This document shows positions 1 through 9,668 of a DNA stretch of 64,000 nucleotides, one piece after another (positions within the stretch are counted from its first letter, which is position 1; every line of letters begins with the position of its first letter). A program made the translations under genes and the position numbers. Under the pieces are notes generated by a model. That model was not told the DNA's origin. It worked only from the letters and a program-made list of their open reading frames with translations, and ran no database searches. The DNA is taken from assembly GCF_022095675.1 (NCBI RefSeq), contig NZ_JAHYSG010000057.1:13157-77156 (forward strand), read 5' to 3'. This stretch comes from Dactylosporangium sp. AC04546. Lineage in GTDB: Bacteria > Actinomycetota > Actinomycetes > Mycobacteriales > Micromonosporaceae.

Positions 1-46
1 ACAGCATCGTCAGCTCGTAGTGGTCGGTCAGCAGCGAGCTTGTCAC
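1..46 (-). CDS. pncB: Nicotinate phosphoribosyltransferase, N-terminal fragment (runs off the left edge)
   Basis: Reading leftward from a GTG, the visible 15 residues include LLTDHYELTML, the characteristic N-terminus of nicotinate phosphoribosyltransferase, which makes nicotinate mononucleotide for NAD salvage. Everything else lies outside the window. A TAGGGT box sits 6 nt upstream of the GTG (53-58), the usual arrangement for a leaderless actinobacterial gene. The call is supported by order: in M. tuberculosis pncB1 (Rv1330c) is the neighbour of clpS (Rv1331), which is found here at 4.4 kb after two inserted genes. Confidence 0.72.
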   Translation of the reverse strand, partial: MTSSLLTDHYELTML

Positions 47-52
47 GGACCA

Positions 53-58
53 ACCCTA
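53..58 (-). promoter_or_regulatory. -10 box of leaderless pncB promoter
   Basis: On the minus strand TAGGGT is followed by six bases and then the GTG of pncB. This matches the TANNNT -10 consensus with transcription starting at or next to the start codon. Confidence 0.55.
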
Positions 59-81
59 TGCGACGGCGAATAGGACGCCGA

Positions 82-2706
82 TCACTCTTCGGGCGGCAGC
101 GAGCGCAGTGCGGCGGCCAGCTCGGCGCGGCCGGTCACGCCGAGCTTCGCGTAGACGCGCATGAGGTGGTTGTCGACGGTGCGGGAGGAGAGGTACAGCT
201 GATCGGCGATCTCCTTCGACGGCACGCCGGCGGCCGCGAGCCGCGCGATCTGCCGCTCCCGGCCGGTGAGCATCGGCTGTGGTACCACCAGCGCCGGAGT
301 GACCGCGAGCTGGCACTCGGCCCGCAGCTCGGCCAGCCGCTGCGCCGCTCGCGGGGTCTGCGGCGACCGGATGCCGCGCAGCAGCGTGACGGCGCCGGCC
401 GCGGCCTCGGCGGCGAAGAGGTTCAGCTCCATCTCGGCCAGTTCCTCGGCGACCGCGAGCAGGCTGCCGCCGTCCTCCTCGGCCATCGCGCGGACGTGCC
501 ACGCCATCGCCGGGGCGAGCCGCCCCTCGACGGTCTGCGCGAGGGCGTCGATCCGATCGTGGGCCTCGGCCGCGAAGCCGAGGCGCCCGAGGTGGTAGAG
601 CGCGAACATCTCATGGGCGGCGAAGCCGTCGTTGCGGTTGCGCGCGGCCAGGCGGCGCAGCACCTCGGCGGCCGTGTTCACGTCACCGGAGGCCACCGCG
701 ACCCACGCCCGGGCCTCCTCGAGCCAGGGGTACAACACCTCCATCGACCGGTAATGCGCCCGCTCCGCCTCAGCGAAGGCGGTCGCGGCCGACGCCGCGT
801 CGCCGCAGAGCGCGGCGATGTGCGCCCGCTCGGCGTGGGCCAGGGCGACGAAGATCCGGCCGGTGGCGAGGGCGGCGCTGGCCTGGCTGGCCGCGCGGGC
901 CGCCTCCTGCAGCCGGCCGCGCAGGCGCGCCGCCTGGGCCCGCACGATCTGGAGGTACCCCGAGCCGAGCAGGAAGTTGCCGGCGTCGGCCATACCCGCG
1001 AACTCGGCGGCGACGATCGCGTCGACCGCGTCGAGGTCGGCGGCGAGGATCATGGCGGTGCCGCGGGCCAGCTCGATCCCGAGCTGGATGTAGGGCACCT
1101 CGGCCCGCCACTGCGAGGCGTCGGCGTCGAGCGCCGCCATCGCCTTGACCGTCTGCACCGGCGTGCCGCGCATCGCCTGGAGGTGGCCCATGTTGCTGCG
1201 GGCCAGGGCACGCGGGCCCGGCGCGCTGGCCGGGCCGTCGAGGACGGTGCGGGCCAGGGTCAGCGCCTGGCCGTAGTCGCCGCGGTGCAGCCGCATGGTC
1301 GACTCGACGGCCAGGGCGAGCGAGCGCTCCCGCAGGTCGCCGAGCTTCTGTGCCTGCCGGTCGAGCTCGTCGACGGTGGTCGGGTCGCCGAGGCCCCACT
1401 GCGCGGTGATGTGCCGGATGGCCAGCCAGCGGCTGCGCTGCGCCTCGTCGCCGATCTGGTCCTCGTTCTGGTCGAGGATCAGCGCCCCCTCGTCGGGGCA
1501 GTTGGCGAACATGAGGATCGTCGCGAGCGTCTCGGCGGCGTCGAACCCGCCGCCCGCCGCCACCGCGGCCTTGCCCAGCCGCATCGCGAGGGCCATGTCG
1601 TAGGTGGCGAACGCGAGCCGGCAGGCGTTGAGCAGCTGCACCGGGTCGCGGGCCGTGTCGCTGTCGAGCCGCCAGACCGCCACCCGCAGCAGGTCGTCGC
1701 GGCGCCGCGCCCCGGTCTCCTCGACGAGGCCGGCGAGCTGGTCGAGCAGCCGCCGGAACCGGGTGACCGGGCAGCGGCGGCGGACGACCTCGCCGTACAG
1801 CGGATGGGCCAGCCGCACCGTGGTCCGCCGGTCCTCGACGACGACCCGGATGAGCTGGCGCTCCTCGGCCGTCTCGACGGTGGCCAGGTCGGTCGCGTTG
1901 ACCAGCAGGGGCAGGCCGATCGGCTCGCCGAACGCGACGAGCTCCAGCACCGCCCGCTCCTGCGCGGTGAGCTTGCCGATGCGCGCGTCGACGACCTCGG
2001 TCAGCGTCGGCGCCAGGTCGACCTTGCCGGTCCAGCGCTGCATGCCGTAGCTCTCGATGATCTCGCCGGCCGCGTGCGCGGCGATCACCAGCTCGCGCAG
2101 CAGCAGCGCGTTGCCCTGGGAGAGCTGCCAGAGCCGGTCGACCGACGCGGAGTCGACCGGGCCGCCGAGCACCTGCTGGAGCAGGTCCGAGGTCTCCTGG
2201 AGGGTCAGCGGGCCGAGCTCGATCCGCTCGACCAGGTCGTCCTTCCACAGCGCGCTGATCGGGTCGTGCACCGGCTCGCCGGTGCGGACGGTGCCGATCA
2301 CGGTCGCGTTCTCGGACCGGGCCACGTAGTACACGAGCGCCGCGGACAGCGGATCGAGGAGGTGGGCGTCGTCGATCGCCACGACGATCGGCCGGCCGGC
2401 GGCCTGCCGGTGCAGCGCGTCGACGGCCCAGCGCAGCAGCCCCGCGGGCGAGCCGCCCGCCGGCTGGTCGGGTGGCAGCACCTGGGCCAGCCCGCCGAGC
2501 GGCAGGCCCGCCGTGGCGGCGTTGGCGGTGGCCGTCCAGACCGCGAGCCGGTCCTGGTCAAGGGCCTGGACGCCCTCGCGCAACAATCGACTCTTGCCGA
2601 TGCCTGGAGGTCCGCCGAGAATCAGACCGCGACCAGTGGTTCCGGATGCGGACTCGGCGACCCGGCTCAGTTCTGCGTTTCGTCCGACGAAGCTCCAGGG
2701 GGGCAC
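82..2706 (-). CDS. LuxR-family transcriptional regulator with N-terminal AAA ATPase (large LAL/MalT-like)
   Basis: This 874-residue protein has the STAND/LAL plan. A P-loop GGPPGIGKS lies at residues 31-39, a Walker B-like VVAIDDAHLLD near 107-117, a long helical sensor region of TPR type follows, and a C-terminal LuxR helix-turn-helix occupies about 812-870 (LTGRERQIARL...SKEIADQLYLSSRTVDNHL). Such proteins are signal-controlled activators; the ligand cannot be told from sequence. The GTG start has a TATGCT box 6 nt upstream, and the palindrome CATATCGATATG overlaps that box, so autoregulation is plausible. It is divergent from the GTPase gene and sits only 35 bp upstream of pncB, splitting a neighbourhood that is contiguous in mycobacteria. 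Confidence 0.88.
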   Translation of the reverse strand: MPPWSFVGRNAELSRVAESASGTTGRGLILGGPPGIGKSRLLREGVQALDQDRLAVWTATANAATAGLPLGGLAQVLPPDQPAGGSPAGLLRWAVDALHRQAAGRPIVVAIDDAHLLDPLSAALVYYVARSENATVIGTVRTGEPVHDPISALWKDDLVERIELGPLTLQETSDLLQQVLGGPVDSASVDRLWQLSQGNALLLRELVIAAHAAGEIIESYGMQRWTGKVDLAPTLTEVVDARIGKLTAQERAVLELVAFGEPIGLPLLVNATDLATVETAEERQLIRVVVEDRRTTVRLAHPLYGEVVRRRCPVTRFRRLLDQLAGLVEETGARRRDDLLRVAVWRLDSDTARDPVQLLNACRLAFATYDMALAMRLGKAAVAAGGGFDAAETLATILMFANCPDEGALILDQNEDQIGDEAQRSRWLAIRHITAQWGLGDPTTVDELDRQAQKLGDLRERSLALAVESTMRLHRGDYGQALTLARTVLDGPASAPGPRALARSNMGHLQAMRGTPVQTVKAMAALDADASQWRAEVPYIQLGIELARGTAMILAADLDAVDAIVAAEFAGMADAGNFLLGSGYLQIVRAQAARLRGRLQEAARAASQASAALATGRIFVALAHAERAHIAALCGDAASAATAFAEAERAHYRSMEVLYPWLEEARAWVAVASGDVNTAAEVLRRLAARNRNDGFAAHEMFALYHLGRLGFAAEAHDRIDALAQTVEGRLAPAMAWHVRAMAEEDGGSLLAVAEELAEMELNLFAAEAAAGAVTLLRGIRSPQTPRAAQRLAELRAECQLAVTPALVVPQPMLTGRERQIARLAAAGVPSKEIADQLYLSSRTVDNHLMRVYAKLGVTGRAELAAALRSLPPEE

Positions 2707-2714
2707 CGTCGCAG

Positions 2715-2726
2715 CATATCGATATG
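2715..2726. promoter_or_regulatory. Perfect 12-bp palindrome at the LuxR-type promoter
   Basis: CATATCGATATG is a perfect AT-rich palindrome in a GC-rich setting. It overlaps the TATGCT -10 box (2713-2718, minus strand) of the LuxR-type gene and faces the divergent GTPase gene. Operator function is inferred from position only. Confidence 0.35.
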
Positions 2727-2899
2727 TTGGTTACTGGGCGTACCTGCGGGCGCACGAACTTGAGTAGTGCGATCGGATCCAGTTGAGTACCCGAAGCCCT
2801 GCCTCGGTAAGTGCCTGTTCACGTAGCGTTCCGATGCTGCTCGCAAAGTCATCCAGATTGCCTGCGGTGGTACATCCCGGGCGCGCAAGGAGGTCGCAC

Positions 2900-4387
2900 A
2901 TGGGGTCTGGAGTGATGCAGGCGCCGTCGATCGATCTAGCCGTCGCGACGACCACCGGGGGTCCCGTGTCCGCGATGCCGGTCCGCGGCAGCCGGAGCCA
3001 ACGGCCGCCGTCCGCCCAGGCCCACTCCTACGCCGTCGTCGCCGGCTCCCCTCGCAGCGGCAAGACCGCGCTGGTCAACGCCTTGATCCACCGTACCGAA
3101 CCCGACCGTGCCGCCGAGGAGGAGGCCTGGACGGTGTTCCGCCACGGCGAGCGCCCCGACGTCCGGGCGTTCATCCCCGGCCACCGGGAGCCGCGCCCGG
3201 CCACGGCGCCGAAGAGCGGCCCGCAGCGACCGGCCCGGCGGATCGAGATCAGCCACCCGGCGAGCCTGCTCAAGAGCGTCGCCCTGGTCGACACGCCCGG
3301 CGCCGGGGGCCTGGACCCGGCCCGGGCCGAGATCGTCCTCGACGCCGCCGAGCACGGGCTCGGCATGCTGTTCGTGATCGACGCGGCCGCGCCGCTGTCG
3401 CGGGCCGACCTCGACCTGCTGGCCACCGCGGCCGAGCGGGTCGAGCGGATCGGGTTCGTCCTCACCCACATCGACCAGCACGACCTGTGGCCGGAGATGC
3501 TCGCCGCCGACCGGGCGCTGCTCGCCTCGCGCGGCCCGAAGCTGGCCACCGCGCCCTGGTTCCCCGTGTCGCTCGAGCCCGACGCCGTGTTCGGCGTCGC
3601 CGAACTGCGCCACCTGCTGGAGACCTGGGCCGACCAGCACGGCGTGGCCGAGGTCAAGATCGGCGGGGTCACCGCGGCCACCGTCTCGGGCGCCGGCGAC
3701 GGCTGGCAGGAGCGGCTCGACCGGGAGATCCGCCAGCGCGGCCTCGCCGCGACCGAGCGCGTCTCGATCGACCTGGCGACCATCCACGTGCGCTGCGTGC
3801 AGGAGCTCGGCTCGGGCAAGGGCTGCCCGGAGCTGCCCCATGTGCTCGACCGCGAGCTGCACGCGCTCTCCCTGCGCACCACCCGCCAGCTGCACGCCGA
3901 CACCCGCGAGGTGATCGCCGCCGTGTTCGGCGAGCTGCTCGACGTGCCGCCCGACGAGACCGTGCTGCGCCGGATCGCGACCGCCGCCCGGCGGGCCGCC
4001 GACACCCTGCGCGACGACGACCGCGAGCGCGACCGGGCGCTGCTGGTGACCACCACCTCGGCCGTCGCCGCGCTGACCGGGGCCGCCGCCGTCGACAGCC
4101 TGTCCGCGGTCAGCGGGGCCGACTGGACCGACACGCCCGACCGCGTGCTCGCGGCGATCGGGATCGGCCTCAACGCCAGCTGCTTCGCGATGTGGCAGCC
4201 GAAGCTCGCCCCGGGCGGGCCGCCGAAGCTGCCGGACAAGAAGGACTGCCGCCGCTGGCTGCAGCACGCCCTGCGTGAGGTCGAGGTCGAGGTCGGCCAT
4301 GAGCTCAGCGAACGGTACACCGAGCTGCGTCAGGCGCTCGCCATCATCGCCGGGGACGCGGTCGACCATGGCGTGCTGCTCGCTTGA
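2900..4387 (+). CDS. Dynamin-like / P-loop GTPase
   Basis: The protein has 495 residues. A P-loop GSPRSGKT lies at 49-56, the G3 motif DTPGAGG at 131-137, and a G4-like THID at 189-192 in place of N/TKxD. This layout (long G1-G3 spacing, DTPG) fits dynamin-like or IniA-like bacterial GTPases, which work on membranes. The C-terminal half is charged and helical with a weakly hydrophobic stretch near 390-440. The start at 2900 was chosen because AAGGAGGT lies 5 nt upstream at 2887-2894; an upstream in-frame ATG at 2783 has no such site. clpS follows after 15 bp. The exact family and substrate membrane are unknown. Confidence 0.68.
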   Translation: MGSGVMQAPSIDLAVATTTGGPVSAMPVRGSRSQRPPSAQAHSYAVVAGSPRSGKTALVNALIHRTEPDRAAEEEAWTVFRHGERPDVRAFIPGHREPRPATAPKSGPQRPARRIEISHPASLLKSVALVDTPGAGGLDPARAEIVLDAAEHGLGMLFVIDAAAPLSRADLDLLATAAERVERIGFVLTHIDQHDLWPEMLAADRALLASRGPKLATAPWFPVSLEPDAVFGVAELRHLLETWADQHGVAEVKIGGVTAATVSGAGDGWQERLDREIRQRGLAATERVSIDLATIHVRCVQELGSGKGCPELPHVLDRELHALSLRTTRQLHADTREVIAAVFGELLDVPPDETVLRRIATAARRAADTLRDDDRERDRALLVTTTSAVAALTGAAAVDSLSAVSGADWTDTPDRVLAAIGIGLNASCFAMWQPKLAPGGPPKLPDKKDCRRWLQHALREVEVEVGHELSERYTELRQALAIIAGDAVDHGVLLA

Positions 4388-4402
4388 TGGCACCATGTTG
4401 GT

Positions 4403-4699
4403 ATGGCGGCGCCGCAGGTCCTACCGATCGAAGAGACCCACGTCGAGGTTGATGAGGTGCCCCAGGCCGACCGTCCGTGGGTGACCGTGGTCTGGAACGA
4501 CCCCGTCAACCTGATGAGCTACGTGACCTGGGTCCTGCAGAAGCTCTTCGGGTACAGCAAGGAGAAGGCTGAACGCCTCATGCTCGACGTGCATCACAAG
4601 GGCAAGGCGATCGTCTCCAGCGGACCGCGGGAGCGGATGGAGTACGACGCGTCCCGGCTGCAGGCCTATGGCCTCTGGGCGACGGTGGACCGGTCGTGA
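4403..4699 (+). CDS. clpS: ATP-dependent Clp protease adaptor protein ClpS
   Basis: This 98-residue protein has the ClpS core: [20 protein letters not shown] near 26-45, then the helical segment with [13 protein letters not shown] near 62-74. ClpS binds the ClpA/ClpC N-domain and delivers substrates with N-degrons to the ClpP protease in the cytoplasm. The Asn-Asp pair and MSYV of the N-degron pocket are conserved. Its stop overlaps the GTG of the DUF2017 gene (GTGA), as in the mycobacterial Rv1331-Rv1332 pair, so the two are probably translated together. clpP1P2 and clpX are 55 kb away in this window. Confidence 0.95.
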   Translation: MAAPQVLPIEETHVEVDEVPQADRPWVTVVWNDPVNLMSYVTWVLQKLFGYSKEKAERLMLDVHHKGKAIVSSGPRERMEYDASRLQAYGLWATVDRS

Positions 4700-5196
4700 C
4701 CATGTTCGTGCGCGCCGGCACGGCCTGCGTGGCCCGGTTCGGCCCCGCCGAGGCGGCCGTCCTCAACGAGGTCATGCTCGAGGTCATCACCCTGCTGTCC
4801 GAGGGCTTCGACCGGGCCGACCCGGTCATCGAGCGCCTTTTTCCGGATGTGTACCGCGACGACGCCGGCGCCTCCGCCGAGCTGCGCCGCTACACGGAGG
4901 ACGATCTCCGCTCGGCGAAGCTGGAGCAGGCGGCGATGCTGCTGGACGCCCTCCCGGTCGAGGGCGGCGAGGTGGCCCTCGACGAGGAGCAGGCCGAGGC
5001 CTGGCTGCGCGCGCTGACCGACGTGCGGCTCACGCTGGGCCTGCGGCTCGGGATCGCCGACGACGACGTCGACATCGAGGCCGAGCTCGACGACGCCATC
5101 CTGCGCGATCCGACCTCACCCCGCGTGGGGCAACTGTCCGTTTATCAGTATTTGACGTATCTCCAGGAGTCCCTGGTCGGCGCCTTGATGGCGTGA
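4696..5196 (+). CDS. DUF2017 family protein
   Basis: This 166-residue soluble acidic helical protein resembles the DUF2017 family (Rv1332 type), which nearly always follows clpS in actinobacteria. It contains [15 protein letters not shown] near the C-terminus, a conserved family feature. No catalytic motif is visible and the biochemical role is unknown. The GTG overlaps the clpS stop by 3 nt; an ATG two codons later is the alternative start. A link to regulated proteolysis is only by association. Confidence 0.82.
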   Translation: MTMFVRAGTACVARFGPAEAAVLNEVMLEVITLLSEGFDRADPVIERLFPDVYRDDAGASAELRRYTEDDLRSAKLEQAAMLLDALPVEGGEVALDEEQAEAWLRALTDVRLTLGLRLGIADDDVDIEAELDDAILRDPTSPRVGQLSVYQYLTYLQESLVGALMA

Positions 5197-5230
5197 GGGC
5201 CGTCACGGGCAGGTTGCACCCGGGTTTCGG

Positions 5231-5236
5231 TAGGCT
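5231..5236 (+). promoter_or_regulatory. -10 box of leaderless mec promoter
   Basis: TAGGCT followed by exactly seven bases and GTG at 5244. The same hexamer and spacing recur before orn and the nitrilase-family gene in this window, and this fixes the mec start. Confidence 0.6.
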
Positions 5237-5243
5237 GTCGGGC

Positions 5244-5735
5244 GTGCTGACCATCGACGCCGCGATCCTCGACGCGATCGTCGCCCACGCCCGCCGGGAC
5301 CACCCCGACGAGGCGTGCGGCGTCGTCGCGGGTCCGGCCGGCTCCGACCGGCCGGAGCGGCACGTGCCGATGGAGAACGCCGCCCGGTCGATGACCTTCT
5401 ACGAGTTCGACTCGAAGGAACAGCTCCGGCTCTGGCGTGAGATGGACGACGCCGACGAGGAGCCGGTGATCGTCTACCACTCCCACACGGCGACCGAGGC
5501 CTACCCGTCGCGGACCGACGTGGCCTTCGCGGGCGAGCCCAACGCGCACTACCTGCTGGTCTCGACCCGGGATCCGGTGACGACGGAGATCCGGTCGTTC
5601 CGCATCGTGGACGGAACCGTCACCGAGGAGCCGGTTCAGGTAGTGAATGCTGTCGTGGACCCCAACGCCGTCCAGACGTACCTCTTCGGGCAGAGCCCGA
5701 CGACCGTCGACTACGAGTGTCGCGCCGGCAGCTGA
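5244..5735 (+). CDS. mec: JAMM/MPN+ metallopeptidase, Mec type (CysO-cysteine hydrolase)
   Basis: The protein has 163 residues. The JAMM zinc motif is complete: His79-x-His81, seven residues, Ser89-x-x-Asp92 (HSHTATEAYPSRTD), with Glu23 near the N-terminus as the likely acidic partner. M. tuberculosis Mec+ (Rv1334) releases cysteine from the CysO-cysteine adduct. The order mec-cysO-cysM here matches Rv1334-Rv1336. The GTG at 5244 is preceded by TAGGCT at a 7-nt distance, indicating a leaderless mRNA; an upstream in-frame extension would run through the DUF2017 gene. It may also trim the C-terminal tail of the CysO encoded next to it. Confidence 0.9.
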   Translation: MLTIDAAILDAIVAHARRDHPDEACGVVAGPAGSDRPERHVPMENAARSMTFYEFDSKEQLRLWREMDDADEEPVIVYHSHTATEAYPSRTDVAFAGEPNAHYLLVSTRDPVTTEIRSFRIVDGTVTEEPVQVVNAVVDPNAVQTYLFGQSPTTVDYECRAGS

Positions 5736-7067
<1,332 letters not shown>

Positions 7068-7074
7068 CGGCCCG

Positions 7075-7425
7075 CTAGAGGCCCGTCACGATCCAGCCGG
7101 CCACCAGGCTCACCGACGCCGCGCTCAGTAGGGCCAGCGGCAGCCGGCGGTGGTGCACGCTCGCGAACGCGCCGATGGTGCACGCCAGGCCGACCAGACC
7201 GATCGCGATGACCGTGGGGGCGTACCAGCCTCGGGACGCCCCCACGAGGCCCACGAACGCCCGCAGGGCCACCGCCATGCCCCCGAGGCCCAGCGCGGCC
7301 GCCCAGAGGCACACGACGGCGAGGTGGCGCTGCTCGGGCGCCGGGTCGGCCTCGGTCGGCAGGCGGAACGCGTGCGGCAGCCGTTTGCGCAGCCTGCGGG
7401 CCGTCCGGGACACGTCCACGCTCAC
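7075..7425 (-). CDS. Small membrane protein of unknown function
   Basis: This 116-residue protein has a basic N-terminus (SRTARRLRKRLPHAFRLP) and then three hydrophobic stretches (about 40-60, 65-85 and 95-113), so it is probably a three-helix inner-membrane protein with a cytoplasmic N-terminus. No family was recognised. The GTG at 7425 is supported by AGAGGAGG five nucleotides upstream (7431-7438); the longer upstream reading has no such site. It is convergent with cysM. In mycobacteria this spot holds a rhomboid protease and murI, but this protein is too short to be either. Confidence 0.6.
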   Translation of the reverse strand: MSVDVSRTARRLRKRLPHAFRLPTEADPAPEQRHLAVVCLWAAALGLGGMAVALRAFVGLVGASRGWYAPTVIAIGLVGLACTIGAFASVHHRRLPLALLSAASVSLVAGWIVTGL

Positions 7426-7699
7426 GTCCGCCTCCTCTGGTCGGGACTCACAGCGTGCAACGAGCGTGGTTGTCCAGCGTGACGTCAGCCTGTCACGTTG
7501 GCGACATCTGCCGTCCGATCGTTCAGACTTGCCTGCAAGTCCGGCGTAGGCTGCGCACGGTGACGGACCTTGCGGGTGCGGCCTTATCAGGCCGAGCACT
7601 GTCCGTACGTCCACTGGATCTATCCTCACCTGGCCGGAATGATCCACTTGTCAGCACGAAGATCAGCACGAAGACAGGAGACGGCGGGTTGAGCGCAGC

Positions 7700-8452
7700 A
7701 TGAGGCTCACGGTTCTCGGCTGCGCCGGCAGCTTCCCGGGGCCGGAGGCGCCCTGTTCCGCCTACCTCGTCGAGGCGGACGGCTTCCGTCTGCTCGTCGA
7801 CTTCGGGCCGGGCTCGATGACGACGCTGCAGCGCTTCTCCGGGCTCTACGACGTCGACGCGATCCTGCTGTCGCACCTGCACTGCGACCACATGCTCGAC
7901 GCGTGCTCGTACGTGGTGGCCCGCCGCTACGCCCCCGAGGGCCCGTACCCGCCGCTGCCGGTCTACGCGCCGGTCGCCGCCCCGGAGCGGATCGCCGCGG
8001 CCTACGGCGGGGAGAACGAGCCGATGTCGATCAACGACGTCTACACGTTCTACGCCTTACAGCCGGGCAGCTTCCCGATCGGCCCCTTCCACGTGACCGT
8101 CGACCGGGTGAACCACCCGATCGAGACCTACGGGGTCCGGATCGAGCACGAGGGCCGCGTCCTGGCGTACTCGGCCGACACCGCCCCCTGTGAGGCCCTC
8201 ATCCGGCTGGCCCAGGGGGCCGACGCGTTCCTGTGCGAGGCGAGCTACCTCGACGGCGTGGACAACCCGCCGGACCTGCACCTGACCGGCCGCGAGGCGG
8301 CCGAGCACGCGACCAAGGCCGGCGTCGGCCGGCTGCTGCTCACCCACCTGGTCCCGGCCTGGGGGAGCGAGGCGCTCACGGTCGAGGCGGCTTCGGCAGC
8401 CTTCGATGGACCGATCGAGGTCGTCCGACCTGGCGCAAGGTACGACATTTAG
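7700..8452 (+). CDS. MBL-fold metallo-hydrolase, Rv1339-like (cyclic-nucleotide phosphodiesterase family)
   Basis: This 250-residue metallo-beta-lactamase-fold protein has the metal motif SHLHCDHM (His59, His61, Asp63, His64), the later CEASYLDG, and a distal His in LLTHLVPAW. Its place before rph and rdgB matches Rv1339, reported as an atypical cAMP phosphodiesterase; by fold it could also be an RNase Z relative. Here two glycosyltransferases and an SGNH hydrolase separate it from rph. The 270-bp upstream gap contains its promoter but I see no clear box there. Confidence 0.8.
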   Translation: MRLTVLGCAGSFPGPEAPCSAYLVEADGFRLLVDFGPGSMTTLQRFSGLYDVDAILLSHLHCDHMLDACSYVVARRYAPEGPYPPLPVYAPVAAPERIAAAYGGENEPMSINDVYTFYALQPGSFPIGPFHVTVDRVNHPIETYGVRIEHEGRVLAYSADTAPCEALIRLAQGADAFLCEASYLDGVDNPPDLHLTGREAAEHATKAGVGRLLLTHLVPAWGSEALTVEAASAAFDGPIEVVRPGARYDI

Positions 8453-8519
8453 GCACCCGTTTGCCATCTGGTCAGCAAATAGTGGCCGCACGCATCAACT
8501 TCGACCTCATGGTCATGGC

Positions 8520-9668
8520 ATGCGGATCGCGATCGTCACCGAATCGTTCCCGCCCGATGTGAACGGCGTCGCCCACTCCGTCGTGCGGGTGGCCGAACAC
8601 CTCGTCGCGCGTGGCCACGAGCCGCTCGTGATCGCCCCCCAGCCGTCTTCCGGGGCGCGATCGCTCACCGGCGTCTACCCGTACCAGATCATCCGGGTGC
8701 CCTCGGTGGCGACGCCGGGCTATGGGAGCTTCCGGCTGGGCCTGCCCAGCCGGCGCCTGGCGGCCGCGTTACGGTCCCACCGCACCGACCTGGTGCACCT
8801 GGCCAGCCCGTTCGTGCTGGGCGCCCGGGGGATGACCGTGGCGGCCTCGCTCGGGCTGCCGACCGTCGCCGTCTACCAGACGGACGTGCCGGCCTACGCC
8901 CGGCTCTACTACCACTCGAACCTCGGCGAGCAGGCCGCGTGGCGCTGGCTGCGGCACATCCACAACGCCGCCGACCGGACCCTCGCGCCGTCGACCGCCG
9001 CGGCGACCGCCCTGCACCGCAACGGCATCGAGCGCGTGTGGCTCTGGCGCCGCGGGGTCGACGCTTCCCGCTTCGATCCCGCGCACCGCAGCGCCGCCCT
9101 CCGTCGGGCGTTCGCCGCGCAGGGCCAGGTCATCGTCGGGTACGTCGGCCGCCTCGCCGTCGAGAAGCGGGTCGACCTGCTCGCCCCGGTCAGCCGCATC
9201 CCGGGCGTCCGGGTGGTGGTGGTCGGCGACGGCCCGGCCCGCGCCTCGCTCGAGCGGTCGATGCCCGACGCGGTCTTTCTCGGCGAGCGGCGCGGCGACC
9301 AGCTGGCCCGCATCTTCGCCAGCCTGGACCTGTTCGTGCACACCGGCCCGTTCGAGACCTTCGGCCAGACCATCCAGGAGGCCCTCGCCAGCGGCGTGCC
9401 GGTCGTCGCCCCCGCCCAGGGCGGCCCGCTCGACCTGGTCGACGACGGCCGCACCGGCCTGCTGATCCCGCCGTGCGACGCCGACGCGCTGGTCGAGGCC
9501 GTCGCCGCGCTGGCCGGCGACGACGAGCGGCGACTGGCGATGGGCGTCGCGGCGCGCGTCGCGGTGGCCACGCGCACCTGGTCGGCGGTCGGCGACGAGC
9601 TGATCCGCCACTACGTGGAGGTGCACACCGGGGGCCTGCCGAGCCGCACGGTGCCGGTGCCCGCATGA
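8520..9668 (+). CDS. GT4 glycosyltransferase, MgtA-like GDP-mannose-dependent alpha-mannosyltransferase
   Basis: This 382-residue GT-B enzyme begins MRIAIVTESFPPDVNGV, which closely matches mycobacterial and corynebacterial MgtA/PimB-type lipid mannosyltransferases. The C-terminal donor site shows GYVGRLAVEKRVDLL and the EX7E-like FETFGQTIQEALASG. These enzymes add mannose to glycolipid acceptors at the inner membrane. The ATG at 8520 matches the family N-terminus; an upstream in-frame extension adds unrelated residues. Its stop overlaps the next glycosyltransferase start (ATGA), so the two are coupled. Acceptor specificity cannot be deduced. Confidence 0.8.
   Translation: MRIAIVTESFPPDVNGVAHSVVRVAEHLVARGHEPLVIAPQPSSGARSLTGVYPYQIIRVPSVATPGYGSFRLGLPSRRLAAALRSHRTDLVHLASPFVLGARGMTVAASLGLPTVAVYQTDVPAYARLYYHSNLGEQAAWRWLRHIHNAADRTLAPSTAAATALHRNGIERVWLWRRGVDASRFDPAHRSAALRRAFAAQGQVIVGYVGRLAVEKRVDLLAPVSRIPGVRVVVVGDGPARASLERSMPDAVFLGERRGDQLARIFASLDLFVHTGPFETFGQTIQEALASGVPVVAPAQGGPLDLVDDGRTGLLIPPCDADALVEAVAALAGDDERRLAMGVAARVAVATRTWSAVGDELIRHYVEVHTGGLPSRTVPVPA

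Noticed and set aside
40..2763. A 907-codon open frame on the plus strand opposite the LuxR-type gene
   Set aside because: It is rich in Arg, Gly, His and Val with no domain; it is the usual GC-driven shadow of a real gene on the other strand, which has P-loop and LuxR motifs.
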